A stretch of DNA of 64,000 bases from Maribacter sp. (lineage in GTDB: Bacteria; Bacteroidota; Bacteroidia; Flavobacteriales; Flavobacteriaceae): assembly GCA_020629415.1 (NCBI GenBank), contig JAHDDL010000002.1, forward strand, positions 1-64,000, given 5' to 3'. The position numbers and the translations under genes are program-made. Shown here piece after piece: positions 1-8,234 of this stretch (within the stretch, counting starts at the first letter, position 1; the number at the start of each line of letters is the position of its first letter). The notes beneath the pieces were generated by a model. It saw only the letters and a list, made by a program, of their open reading frames with translations. It had not been told where the DNA came from and made no database searches.

Positions 1-701
1 ACTTGCACCAATGGCCAGATCATAGATTTCAGACATTTTACGGCATCTATATTCGGGGCATGTTTACCTCCGCCAATGAAAATAAAATCTTGTCGCTGTT
101 CAAATGTTTTCCAACTGGTGTCATTATCAATTTCATTGATCATAAAAGGGAGTAACAACAATAGACTTTTATCTATTTTTAGAACTTCGGTCAGTAGTTC
201 CATTTCATAGCTGGAAATGATCAGGGACAGATCACAGCGATATATACTGGCAATTTCCCGTTTGGTCTTGTCATCAGCTAACCAAGCATCTGTAGTAAAT
301 GGAATTTCTTTTTTAAAACACTGCTCCCTCACATGGCGCAGCGAATGCAGATCTTCCGTATCTAACACACGCACTGCATTGGGACAGTTTTCCGCCACGC
401 GCCACCCAAATTGCTCTTCGGTCAAAAAACGATCGAACAGCACCACATCAGGATTTAACTCTTTTACAAAAACATCAAAAGAACTATCGTTCATTTTAAT
501 TTCTGCCGTTTGGTAACCCAAAGCATTCAAATCTTCTGAATATTCAGATGTTGAAGCCGCAGAAGCAATCGTAATCCGGTACCCTTGGTTTTTAAAAACC
601 TGTAACAGTTGCATCATACGAACACCGGCCGCAGTAGAAGCAGGTTCTGGCCATACCAATGCGATTACAAGAAGGGTTTTGGGATGTTTTTTTAAGTACA
701 T
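1..701 (-). CDS. Glycosyltransferase-like protein, 3' part outside window
   Basis: Translating the minus strand from an ATG at 699-701 gives an open frame of about 233 codons that runs off the left edge, so the C-terminus is missing. The N-terminus reads MYLKKHPKTLLVIALVWPEP and is followed by a TAAGVRMMQLLQVF stretch, like the donor-side entry loop of GT4-type enzymes that expect an extended acceptor. Near the edge, FIGGGKHAPNIDAVKCL resembles the 'G-x-x-PNxDAV' segment that opens the second Rossmann domain of GT-B glycosyltransferases. The substrate cannot be told. The family call rests on these two motifs only. No neighbour shares its direction closely; the repeat-rich gap 702-1016 separates it from the hydrolase gene. 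Confidence 0.65.
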   Translation of the reverse strand, partial: MYLKKHPKTLLVIALVWPEPASTAAGVRMMQLLQVFKNQGYRITIASAASTSEYSEDLNALGYQTAEIKMNDSSFDVFVKELNPDVVLFDRFLTEEQFGWRVAENCPNAVRVLDTEDLHSLRHVREQCFKKEIPFTTDAWLADDKTKREIASIYRCDLSLIISSYEMELLTEVLKIDKSLLLLLPFMINEIDNDTSWKTFEQRQDFIFIGGGKHAPNIDAVKCLKSMIWPLVQ

Positions 702-1016
702 TAAGTACAAAGTACGGGAAATGGTTGTTGGTCGGCAAGTTTATTACGTCATTGCAAGGAGCTTTTCGCAACGTGGCAATCTGTTCGTGGAATATTTGGA
801 AGTAGTTTACAGTATTCAGTATCAGTGTACAGTCTCAGTTTCATTTTCTAATGTTTTAGTTTACTAAGTATTAAGTATAAAGTATTAAGTACGAAGTATT
901 AAGTAGTTTGATTTACAATTTGTTAAGTAAGAATTGAGAAAATAGAAAATAGAAATTAGAGTATAGATTTTTTGTTTAATGAAATTTAGCAAAGCTAAAT
1001 TTCCAACAACCAACAA
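702..1016. repeat. Gene-free gap of AAGTA-family repeats with a REP-like element
   Basis: No gene is visible here. The gap holds runs built from AAGTA/AAGTAC units at 692-715 and about 866-905. At 747-782 there is a REP-like motif (CGTCATTGCAAGGAGC ... ACGTGGCAATCT) of the kind scattered through many Bacteroidota genomes. Short GTTGTTGG-type and CCAACAACC-type words occur at 723-735 and 1003-1016. The AAGTA and GTTGTTGG families recur elsewhere in this window (34611-35100, 53262-53360, 54615-54660, 55070-55110, 56130-56160, 60085-60195), so they are dispersed families and not local noise. Confidence 0.7.
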
Positions 1017-3227
1017 CTACTCCCATTCAATACCTAGTTCATCTAGCACTACTACACCATAATCGGTTTGGTCGAAAATAAATGAGATTTTTTGTAAACG
1101 ATCGGACTTAAATTCCGGATTCTTACTTGTAAATACCTCCATAGGAAAATGATAGGTTTGCAACTGCACCTCCCAATCATCACCGATCATATCTTTATCT
1201 AAAAATTTAAACTTGGTAAATCTAGTTTTCAACGGCTTGGTAATACCATTTATATCGCTCACTTTTAAGGCACTGGTCTGTCCAAATTCATCTGTAAGCT
1301 TAATGGTGAAATCTAATTGAGGAACTTCTCTTGGCTCGTCATTCTTTTTCGCTTCCTTCTGTTCTTCGGTTAAATTAACATCTAACCACTCATGGTCACC
1401 TGCCCCAAGGGTAAATTGTAAACTGGCGTTTGCTGAAATGGGTAGCGAGTCTTGCTTGGATAGCTTAATGTCATAAACAGCTTTATCCGTAGACAAATGT
1501 GAATTCTCATAATCCCATCCAAGTATAACGGCATTGTTCTCTTGGCTACCTTTATCACGCGTAGGCAAGTTCTGCTCTTTCCAAAGCGCCATGTTCGTAG
1601 TTGATATCTGCGTACTATCTTTTGCCGTAGTTATATCTATATCTTCTTCAAAATCAGCAATGGTATGAAAATTAGAAGCTTCAAAAGAAGTAAGGTAATG
1701 CTCTACAGGCAACCACTTTTTGGCGCTAGCGACGTTCCTAAAAATAGAACGGTATTCTTGATTGTTTTTTAAAGAAGCCTCTGCAAACGCGCTGATAAAT
1801 ACTTTGGTAGCTTCTTGCTGTTCTTCTTCTTTTAATAAAGGTTGTAAATTCAATAACCATTTAGAAGGAGCTCCAAAATCCGAATTTCCCCAAGTAGAAT
1901 TGAACTGCCCATGATTGGCATGGTGAATATATACGCCGGCCTTAAACCTGGAAATAGAATCTGTATACTGCAAACGGCGGTAGGGCCTCATACCCCAAAA
2001 GCTCACTTCATCCGCATCATAAGAACCTTGTAAGCTCAAAAAATTGATATTTTTCAAAACTATTTTACGATCATACCTATAGTCTGTTGGCGCAAGAGCT
2101 ACTACCCCTTTGATATTAAAATTAAAATTAAATTTCTCTTTGGCCTGATCAGGAAAATAAGGTAGCGGATTATAGGCTGCCGCAATAGAAACCGCCTCAC
2201 CACCACGGGAATGCCCAACGAGCATAATATTGTCCATATCCACTTTATTGGAAAGCTCATGCCCTACTTCACCATTCCAGTTTCTCCATTGCTCCAAGTG
2301 CTTTAACAACAACCAGGCACGGGCAGGCATTTCTTTTCCCCTAAAATCGCCGGACCAATGACCGTTTAAAAAGTTCTCATCTACAGAAACGGCAATAATT
2401 CCCCTACTCGCCAATAAACTCCCCAAATAGCCATAACCATCATCGGAGTAATCTATCATACTATGATTGCCATGTACGATTAAGGTCAAAGGAAAAGGTC
2501 CGTCGCCCTCTGGCATATATACCCTTCCATTTAAAGGAAAGTTTTTAGCCCCAAAACCCCAGTACTGTTCGCGCCATTTTTTCTTTTTATCCTTCCAATC
2601 GGGAATTAACAGGGAACCATCAACAGTATTTGTTTTAAACTTTACGCCGCTTGAAAATTCCTCTCGTTGTTCATCTGTACCGCTGCCATAGGTAAATGTT
2701 TTAACGGTATAAGAACCTTCTGCAGCTGGATTATTGATCGATACTTCTGGAAGTAATGACCGAACTTCTTCGGCAAAAGCAAGAGGTGTTTCCTTTTCGT
2801 ACGGATCTGTACCATCATTTGACAAAGCATAAAATACATACCCCACAGCAATGAAAGTGATGAAAAGAAAAAGACTTGAAAATGCGTTACGTTTTAGTTG
2901 ATACCTGTATAAAGCAATGCAAAATACAATACCCAATGCTATGATGGCACTATAGAACAAGGTTGGCCAGCCAAATCCAAAATATTTTAAAATGGTTAGA
3001 ACAGCAACAGTACTAAGTACGGCCGTTGTAGATTTCAATGGAATTGTACCCAATGCCCTACCAATAAGGTTTAAGAGACCGTAAATCGTCAAATTGATCA
3101 ACAAACCAATAATGATGGCAATACACATCATTACAAGAGGATGCCAGCCAGTTAAAAAATGATAGCCGGTAATGCCGTAAAAGATAATTGTTAAAACAAG
3201 GATAAATAGAAGTAAGTTGTTTTTCAT
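1017..3227 (-). CDS. Membrane-anchored alpha/beta hydrolase
   Basis: The protein is about 736 aa. Residues 1-140 contain several hydrophobic helices, after which the chain is likely outside the cytoplasmic membrane. The central part is an alpha/beta hydrolase: LIVHGNH forms the oxyanion-hole strand, and MLVGHSRGGEAVSIAA carries the GxSxG nucleophile elbow with the serine near residue 340. A candidate acid and histidine follow (SYDADEV; YIHHANHGQFN). The last 200 residues look like a beta-rich domain of unknown role. The frame can be extended to a GTG at 3257, but the ATG at 3225-3227 gives a clean hydrophobic N-terminus and is preferred. The substrate is unknown; esterase or peptidase activity is possible. 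Confidence 0.75.
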   Translation of the reverse strand: MKNNLLLFILVLTIIFYGITGYHFLTGWHPLVMMCIAIIIGLLINLTIYGLLNLIGRALGTIPLKSTTAVLSTVAVLTILKYFGFGWPTLFYSAIIALGIVFCIALYRYQLKRNAFSSLFLFITFIAVGYVFYALSNDGTDPYEKETPLAFAEEVRSLLPEVSINNPAAEGSYTVKTFTYGSGTDEQREEFSSGVKFKTNTVDGSLLIPDWKDKKKKWREQYWGFGAKNFPLNGRVYMPEGDGPFPLTLIVHGNHSMIDYSDDGYGYLGSLLASRGIIAVSVDENFLNGHWSGDFRGKEMPARAWLLLKHLEQWRNWNGEVGHELSNKVDMDNIMLVGHSRGGEAVSIAAAYNPLPYFPDQAKEKFNFNFNIKGVVALAPTDYRYDRKIVLKNINFLSLQGSYDADEVSFWGMRPYRRLQYTDSISRFKAGVYIHHANHGQFNSTWGNSDFGAPSKWLLNLQPLLKEEEQQEATKVFISAFAEASLKNNQEYRSIFRNVASAKKWLPVEHYLTSFEASNFHTIADFEEDIDITTAKDSTQISTTNMALWKEQNLPTRDKGSQENNAVILGWDYENSHLSTDKAVYDIKLSKQDSLPISANASLQFTLGAGDHEWLDVNLTEEQKEAKKNDEPREVPQLDFTIKLTDEFGQTSALKVSDINGITKPLKTRFTKFKFLDKDMIGDDWEVQLQTYHFPMEVFTSKNPEFKSDRLQKISFIFDQTDYGVVVLDELGIEWE

Positions 3228-3392
3228 TAGTTGAGCGCATTCTAGTGATTCAAGCACTTGAATTTAACCAACTTCTAGCGATTTAGATAACGCTGTGTCC
3301 ATTTTTCAAAATAAGACAATAAAGACCTCTTTAGAATATAGAATTGGTAACCATATAAGAGATAATTCTGAATACCCAATGCCCTGTAAAAA

Positions 3393-4904
3393 TCACATTT
3401 TGGCGGCGAACATCTTTGAAATCTTAGAACGTAGTTTACGTTCATAATCTTCTTCTAGCCACTCTTTGTAGTTCTTGGTATTGTTCATAATACAATACGA
3501 ATACTGACGCACACGATATTTGATCTCTTCTTTCAGTTTTTTGGCCAGGATGCGGGCGTCAAAGACGTCTTCAGAATTTTCTACACATATTTTTGCATGC
3601 TGCTGAATACTTCTTTCTAGCACCAGTTTAGATTTTTCACCGTTGGCAAAGCTCTTTTTATATTCCGCCTTAATATCAAAATCGATATCAGTAGAATTTG
3701 CAAATTCGGCACGAAGATCAGCGGGCATTTCATAAACGAATTCACGTTCTATCTCTTCATCGTTCTTAATATTCTCCAAGTAGAAATCTGGAAAATGGAA
3801 AATTTCCTGCCAGTCTATACCAGCGTTCCAAAGTCCAAAACGGGCAACATTGTTACCCATATCTATAACATTGAATTCTTGTTTGTTAGGCAGGTATCTA
3901 GAGCCACGACCGATCATTTGAAAATAAAGGGTCAATGAACGTGTAGCACGGTTCAAAATAATGGTCTCCACACTTGGTTCGTCAAAACCTGTAGTCAATA
4001 TACTCACAGAAGTAAGGATGGCATCGGGCGTTTCTTTAAACCATTTTAGAATCTCTTTTCGCTCCGCAGCATTGTTCTTATTATCTAAGTGGCGAATATT
4101 ATAGCCGGCTTTTCTAAAAGTCTCACAAACATACCTAGAAGTGTTGATACCATTGTTGAATATAAGCGTTTTGGTACCTTTTGCTATTTCATTATAGGCA
4201 GATACAAGCTTGTTCAACATACTATGGTTACCATAAAGTTCATCTGAAGACTTCACCGTATAATCCCCGCTAATCCCCAATTTTAAGGATTGTAGGCTAA
4301 CATCGTAATTATACATGTTCGCCTTGGCCAGGAACTTTTTCTGAATCAAGGATTCTATAGACTCGCCCACGATCAACTTTTTATAGTTGTCCTTCATGGG
4401 CAGCTTAATATTGGAGCTTAAAGGCGTTGCCGTTACCCCAAGTATAACCGAGTTTTCAAAAAACTTGAAAAGTTTACGGAAAGAGTTGTAATGCGCCTCA
4501 TCAATAATAACGAGACCAATATTATTTATTTCAACCTTCTCTTCCTGTAATCTATTATTCAGTGTTTCTACCATGGCAACGAAACACATGAACTCATCTT
4601 GGTCCTGCCACTCTTTTACCTCACTATTTATTATTTTGTTCTTTACCCCAAACCCTTTCAACATTCTAGAGGTTTGTTGACTAAGTTCTATACGATGGGT
4701 AAGTACAATGACTTTTTTATTGGTCTTGGCAATATAACGTTTGGCAATCTCAGAAAACACCACGGTCTTACCGCCACCCGTAGGCAGTTGGTACAGTAGG
4801 TTAGAATTATCGCCGTTCTCTTCTAAATATTTAAAAATAGAATGTAGATCTTCCTCTTGATAATCGTACAGGGTTTTCTCAGTAGTATCGTTTTGTAGCT
4901 TCAA
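3393..4904 (-). CDS. Superfamily 2 DEAH-type helicase
   Basis: This 503-aa ATP-dependent nucleic-acid translocase shows the SF2 motifs in order: LPTGGGKTVVFSE (Walker A), VIVLTHR (Ia), LVIIDEAHYN (DEAH), GVTATP (III), then LIFNNG (IV), VSILTTGFDEP (V) and FQMIGRGSRY (VI). It resembles the helicase module of type I restriction R subunits and RadD/SSL2-like proteins but has no nuclease domain, and no restriction partner is nearby. Roughly 130 C-terminal residues are helical and unassigned. The frame has no ATG before the conserved N-terminus. An in-frame stop at 4920-4922 leaves the TTG at 4902-4904 as the likely start. It stands alone between two gaps. A role in DNA repair is a guess. Confidence 0.8.
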   Translation of the reverse strand: MKLQNDTTEKTLYDYQEEDLHSIFKYLEENGDNSNLLYQLPTGGGKTVVFSEIAKRYIAKTNKKVIVLTHRIELSQQTSRMLKGFGVKNKIINSEVKEWQDQDEFMCFVAMVETLNNRLQEEKVEINNIGLVIIDEAHYNSFRKLFKFFENSVILGVTATPLSSNIKLPMKDNYKKLIVGESIESLIQKKFLAKANMYNYDVSLQSLKLGISGDYTVKSSDELYGNHSMLNKLVSAYNEIAKGTKTLIFNNGINTSRYVCETFRKAGYNIRHLDNKNNAAERKEILKWFKETPDAILTSVSILTTGFDEPSVETIILNRATRSLTLYFQMIGRGSRYLPNKQEFNVIDMGNNVARFGLWNAGIDWQEIFHFPDFYLENIKNDEEIEREFVYEMPADLRAEFANSTDIDFDIKAEYKKSFANGEKSKLVLERSIQQHAKICVENSEDVFDARILAKKLKEEIKYRVRQYSYCIMNNTKNYKEWLEEDYERKLRSKISKMFAAKM

Positions 4905-5002
4905 AAGGTTTGTAGGCGTTTATTTATGTTAATAATGCAAAAACCTTATAAAATTATAAGATTTTTATGGGTCTAGGAAATAAAAAACTTGAAAAAACAA
5001 TT

Positions 5003-5932
5003 TTAGTATCCCTTGTCAGAATCTACTAAATTCTGCAGTTTTTCTGCGGAACCCAGCCTGTTGTAATTTTCTATAATCTGGGGAATTACAGAATTTGTAT
5101 CAGAAACACTTGCGTAATGCGGAGTCATGTGAACCTTCCGGTGATTCCAAAACGGATGTGTTGCAGGCAATGGTTCCGTATGATAGACATCTAGACAAGC
5201 ACCGGATAAATAATCTGAGTCTAACAAGGCGATCAAATCTTCATCTACCAAATGACCGCCACGGGCCAAATTGATAACAAATGCATTTTGGGGAAGTTGC
5301 GATAACAGTTCTTTGTTTAAAATACCTTTAGTAGCGGGAGTCAATGGAAGAAGACAGACCAATATATCCGTAGCCCTTAAAAAATCTTGCTGCCCTTGCG
5401 GCCCATAAAACGTTTTTACTCCTTCAATTTCCTTTTTGCTCCTACTCCAACCTTGCACATTAAAGTTGTAGGAAACAAGATCACGTGCCGTTAGTGCTCC
5501 CAATTCACCAAGACCTAAGATGCCAACGGTAACATCCTTTATTCTTAGATAATCTTTAGGTACCCAAACATTGGCCATCTGATCTAATTTGTAGGAATTC
5601 AAGTTTTTAAGATGAGCCAATATGACCGCCAATACATGTTCTGACATATCGCTGGCAAGGTATGGGTCTACAATGCGAGTAATGGGTATATTTTTGGGAC
5701 GTGTATCATCTTCAAAAATATAATCTACACCGGCACCTGCAGAGGCAATACATTGTAGATTGGGATACTTTGGCAATGAACCCTTGGGGTGTTTCCAGAT
5801 AACCGCCATGGTAATATCCTCCTTAGGGTGATCTTCTAGAAAACTATATACTTTTATACCGTTATGGGCATTCTGTAAGGCATTCTTCCAAAGGTCTATT
5901 CTATCATCTTGTCTAATTACTACAATGGCCAT
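5003..5932 (-). CDS. D-2-hydroxyacid dehydrogenase, GhrA-like glyoxylate/hydroxypyruvate reductase
   Basis: A 309-aa NAD(P)H-dependent dehydrogenase that would reduce 2-oxoacids such as glyoxylate or hydroxypyruvate. The Rossmann fingerprint is GILGLGELGALTARDL followed by a basic WSRSKKE segment that favours NADPH. INLARGGHLVDEDLI contains the substrate Arg region. CLDVYHTEPLP and HPFWNHRKVHMTPHYAS supply the catalytic Glu/His part and the C-terminal closing segment typical of the GhrA branch. Length is normal. Only 3 nt separate it from the DUF6155 gene upstream, so the two are probably cotranscribed, although no functional link is known. Confidence 0.88.
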   Translation of the reverse strand: MAIVVIRQDDRIDLWKNALQNAHNGIKVYSFLEDHPKEDITMAVIWKHPKGSLPKYPNLQCIASAGAGVDYIFEDDTRPKNIPITRIVDPYLASDMSEHVLAVILAHLKNLNSYKLDQMANVWVPKDYLRIKDVTVGILGLGELGALTARDLVSYNFNVQGWSRSKKEIEGVKTFYGPQGQQDFLRATDILVCLLPLTPATKGILNKELLSQLPQNAFVINLARGGHLVDEDLIALLDSDYLSGACLDVYHTEPLPATHPFWNHRKVHMTPHYASVSDTNSVIPQIIENYNRLGSAEKLQNLVDSDKGY

Positions 5933-5935
5933 AGG

Positions 5936-6445
5936 TTAATCTATTATATCCAAGGCCTTTGAGAAATCCTCTTCAAAAAGCCATTTTTGATTTTGTGTTT
6001 CCGTATATATCTTTAAGATACGCTCCTTAAATTCAGGAAAGATTCCCTGAACCGTAGTAAATTGAATTACCTCGTTAAAAGAGTTAAGCATACTTTTATA
6101 AAAAGCATCCGGAACATTCTTCTCCGCTGAGAACGTTTGTGCAATTTCAAGATTATAGCACATAACATCCGCAATTAAATGAGGGTCTACCCCTAGTTTA
6201 ATAAAATGCTTTAGAAATTTTTGGGCAACAGATCGTCTTGCTTTTGGCCTGCGTCTTTTTAACGGAAAATATTCATTGGCTATTTTAGCTTTTGCATCTT
6301 GTACCAATTTATCTTCTTTAGGGTTGAAGGCAAAATCGTAATAGGTCTTTACCGCAGGAAATTTTTCATACAGCTCAATAATTTGCTCTTCCAACGCCTT
6401 TTTAGGAAGCTTTGACAGGTAGGTTTTTAATGCCCGTTTACTCAT
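5936..6445 (-). CDS. DUF6155 family protein
   Basis: A 169-aa basic, helical protein of the Bacteroidota/Firmicutes family DUF6155. Recognisable are the N-terminal KRALKTYLSKLPKKALEEQI, the YYDFAFNPKEDKLV segment and the RRPKARRSVAQKFLKHF basic stretch. The function of the family is unknown. There is no signal peptide or membrane helix, so it should be cytoplasmic. It lies 3 nt upstream of the GhrA-like gene and 172 nt from the divergent rpoD, so it should share a transcript with the dehydrogenase. Confidence 0.75.
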   Translation of the reverse strand: MSKRALKTYLSKLPKKALEEQIIELYEKFPAVKTYYDFAFNPKEDKLVQDAKAKIANEYFPLKRRRPKARRSVAQKFLKHFIKLGVDPHLIADVMCYNLEIAQTFSAEKNVPDAFYKSMLNSFNEVIQFTTVQGIFPEFKERILKIYTETQNQKWLFEEDFSKALDIID

Positions 6446-6617
6446 AAAAGTTCAGTGTATATATTCAAAAATACGCTTTAAGGCAACAACCTCCTAAATC
6501 CTTAAATCTTTGTTAATGCTAACAAATGCTGTAGAAGTATAGTGAGATTCATTAGGAAATACCGATAAAAAGCGTTATACTGTACTCTTGTACAACTTCT
6601 AAATTCCATACATACAT

Positions 6618-7481
6618 ATGAGGCAACTAAAGATTATCAAGCAGGTAACGAATCGTGAATCGAAATCACTGGATAAATACTTGCAAGATATCAGTAAAAT
6701 TGATTTGATTACAGCGAATGAAGAGGTAGAACTTGCGCAGAAGATTAGAGAAGGTAGTCAGGCAGCTTTGGAAAAATTGACCACAGCAAACTTGAGATTC
6801 GTAGTATCGGTAGCAAAACAGTACCAGAATCAAGGTCTTAAATTACCGGATTTGATCAACGAAGGAAATTTAGGCTTGGTTAAAGCAGCAAAAAGATTTG
6901 ATGAAACAAGAGGATTTAAGTTTATATCCTATGCCGTTTGGTGGATCAGACAATCTATATTACAAGCTTTAGCGGAACAATCTAGAGTTGTTCGTTTGCC
7001 ATTGAACAAAATTGGATCGATCAACAAAATAAAGAAGACATTTTCTTATTTAGAGCAGGCACATGAACGCCCGCCTTCTCCGGAAGAAATTGCAAAGGAA
7101 TTGGAAATGACGGTTTCAGAAGTGAAACAATCGCTTAAAAATTCAGGTAGACATGTATCTATGGATGCACCCTTACGTGAAGGCGAAGATTCTAACCTAT
7201 ATGACGTTTTGCGTTCAGGTGAATCTCCAAGACCGGATAATATTTTATTACAACAGTCACTTAATACAGAAATTAATAGAGCATTGGACACCCTATCTCC
7301 TAGAGAAGCAGATGTTGTAAAACTTTACTACGGTATTGGTGATCAGCAGTCCATGACCTTGGCAGAAATAGGACAAACGTTCGATTTGACCAGGGAGCGT
7401 GTTAGACAAATTCGTGAAAAAGCAATACGTAAGCTACGTCATGCTTCTAGAAGCAAATTGCTAAAAACGTATTTAGGTTAA
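6618..7481 (+). CDS. rpoD: Primary RNA polymerase sigma factor RpoD/SigA
   Basis: This 287-aa housekeeping sigma factor has the short form typical of Bacteroidota, lacking region 1.1. Region 1.2 begins at [16 protein letters not shown]. Region 2 contains [17 protein letters not shown], the core-binding [18 protein letters not shown], and [19 protein letters not shown] for -10 melting. Region 3 follows. Region 4 ends in [23 protein letters not shown], the helix-turn-helix that reads the -33 element. The ATG at 6618 gives the conserved MRQLKI start. A strong hairpin terminator follows directly. It stands alone as a monocistron. Confidence 0.96.
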   Translation: MRQLKIIKQVTNRESKSLDKYLQDISKIDLITANEEVELAQKIREGSQAALEKLTTANLRFVVSVAKQYQNQGLKLPDLINEGNLGLVKAAKRFDETRGFKFISYAVWWIRQSILQALAEQSRVVRLPLNKIGSINKIKKTFSYLEQAHERPPSPEEIAKELEMTVSEVKQSLKNSGRHVSMDAPLREGEDSNLYDVLRSGESPRPDNILLQQSLNTEINRALDTLSPREADVVKLYYGIGDQQSMTLAEIGQTFDLTRERVRQIREKAIRKLRHASRSKLLKTYLG

Positions 7482-7500
7482 TTATTTGTACTATTTATTA

Positions 7501-7540
7501 AAAAAGAAAGCGCCCGCATATAACGGGCGCTTTCTTTTTA
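7501..7540 (+). terminator. Rho-independent terminator of rpoD
   Basis: A near-perfect stem pairs the A-rich GAAAGCGCCCG arm with CGGGCGCTTTC around a 7-nt loop (7517-7523) and is flanked by A and T runs on both sides. It begins about 20 nt after the rpoD stop. Its symmetry means it could also stop transcripts of the microprotein pair arriving on the minus strand. Confidence 0.9.
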
Positions 7541-7557
7541 CTTAGTCTTTGGGTATA

Positions 7558-7659
7558 CTAAGAATAGGTCAATTTGTTGATATTAAAGTTTACTAGGATG
7601 TTATTAAGATCCTGTATAAAATTTTGATACGATGAAAAATCTTGATTCTGATGTGCCAT
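7558..7659 (-). CDS. Microprotein, 33 aa, paralogue of its upstream neighbour
   Basis: Read by hand from an ATG at 7657-7659 to a TAG at 7558-7560. The core is YQNFIQDLNNILVNFNINKL. The next small frame, 35 nt upstream on the same strand, has YLVFLQDLNEILSINELAEL at the same position. The shared Y..F-[IL]-QDLN-x-IL pattern, with synonymous codon differences (CAGGATCTTAAT against CAAGACTTAAAC), is what a duplicated and constrained coding gene shows. It has no signal peptide or membrane segment, and a short amphipathic helix is likely. It ends 18 nt before the rpoD terminator on the opposite strand. Function unknown; I do not recognise a family. Confidence 0.5.
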   Translation of the reverse strand: MAHQNQDFSSYQNFIQDLNNILVNFNINKLTYS

Positions 7660-7694
7660 GAGAATATTTTTTTTGGTTAAGGTTTTTGGTCGAT

Positions 7695-7793
7695 CTACAT
7701 ATAGTCCAACTCAGCTAATTCGTTGATACTAAGAATTTCGTTTAAGTCTTGAAGAAAAACTAGGTATTCTTCTCCGTAAGTGTCGTAAAGCAT
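7695..7793 (-). CDS. Microprotein, 32 aa, paralogue of its downstream neighbour
   Basis: Read by hand from an ATG at 7791-7793 to a TAG at 7695-7697. The N-terminus is MLYDTYGEEY and the C-terminal half is an acidic helix (NEILSINELAELDYM). It aligns without gaps to the following 33-aa frame across about 20 residues, with identical YxxF, QDLN and IL positions. Net charge is strongly negative. A possible promoter lies about 50 nt upstream. The tandem paralogue is the main argument that this is a real gene; length alone would not support it. It could be a small regulator or a partner of a larger protein. Confidence 0.5.
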   Translation of the reverse strand: MLYDTYGEEYLVFLQDLNEILSINELAELDYM

Positions 7794-7838
7794 ATTGCAG
7801 GTTTAAAAGTTAATCTTGATTTGGGTTTTTATCTTGAA

Positions 7839-7870
7839 GTAAATATATACCGATGTTAAGATCGTGACAA
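7839..7870 (-). promoter_or_regulatory. Possible Bacteroidota-type promoter for the microprotein pair
   Basis: On the minus strand a TTG (complement of 7868-7870) lies 20 nt before TATATTTA (complement of 7840-7847), close to the phylum's TTG / TAnnTTTG promoter pattern. It would put the transcript start 30-45 nt before the first microprotein ATG. AT-rich sequence makes chance matches common, so this is tentative. Confidence 0.3.
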
Positions 7871-8234
7871 CAAATTGTGGTGAACCAATTTAAAACTGTT
7901 GTAAAACATACACAAAAGTGTTGTTTAACGTTAAAAAATGTTAAACGCTAGGTTTTATAGGGGTTTAGAGAGGTGTATTTCATCCCGGTTATTGGTATTT
8001 AATCGATTTTTACCATAAAATCAATTCATTTCCAGCCAGTTATATCACAGGAACTTTATAAAACTCCACGAAAATCTCTTTATAATAAGGTTAAGTAAAC
8101 TACATTTTTTCTTCAACAGGAAATATGGTCCCTTTAGGTATTGCTTTATAATACCCTGCGCACTTATACGTTTTAATATAACTGTATAAGTAGATTATTC
8201 TTATAACTTTGATAAAGATGATAACATTGAACTT
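7871..8234. other. Non-coding gap before the ILEI-GDPD gene
   Basis: I see no gene on either strand. The stretch contains repeated GTTAAA-type words around 7920-7945. It must hold the promoter of the plus-strand gene starting at 8235. I found no convincing terminator or RNA gene. Confidence 0.5.

Noticed and set aside
217..516. Plus-strand frame over the partial glycosyltransferase
   Set aside because: It is antisense to a frame with clear glycosyltransferase motifs and has no recognisable protein pattern itself.
679..867. Plus-strand frame in the first repeat gap
   Set aside because: It runs through repeat sequence and the REP-like element, with no protein-like features.
3393..4904. Restriction-modification or defence operon around the helicase
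   Set aside because: The helicase has no nuclease domain and no methylase, specificity or other defence gene lies beside it.
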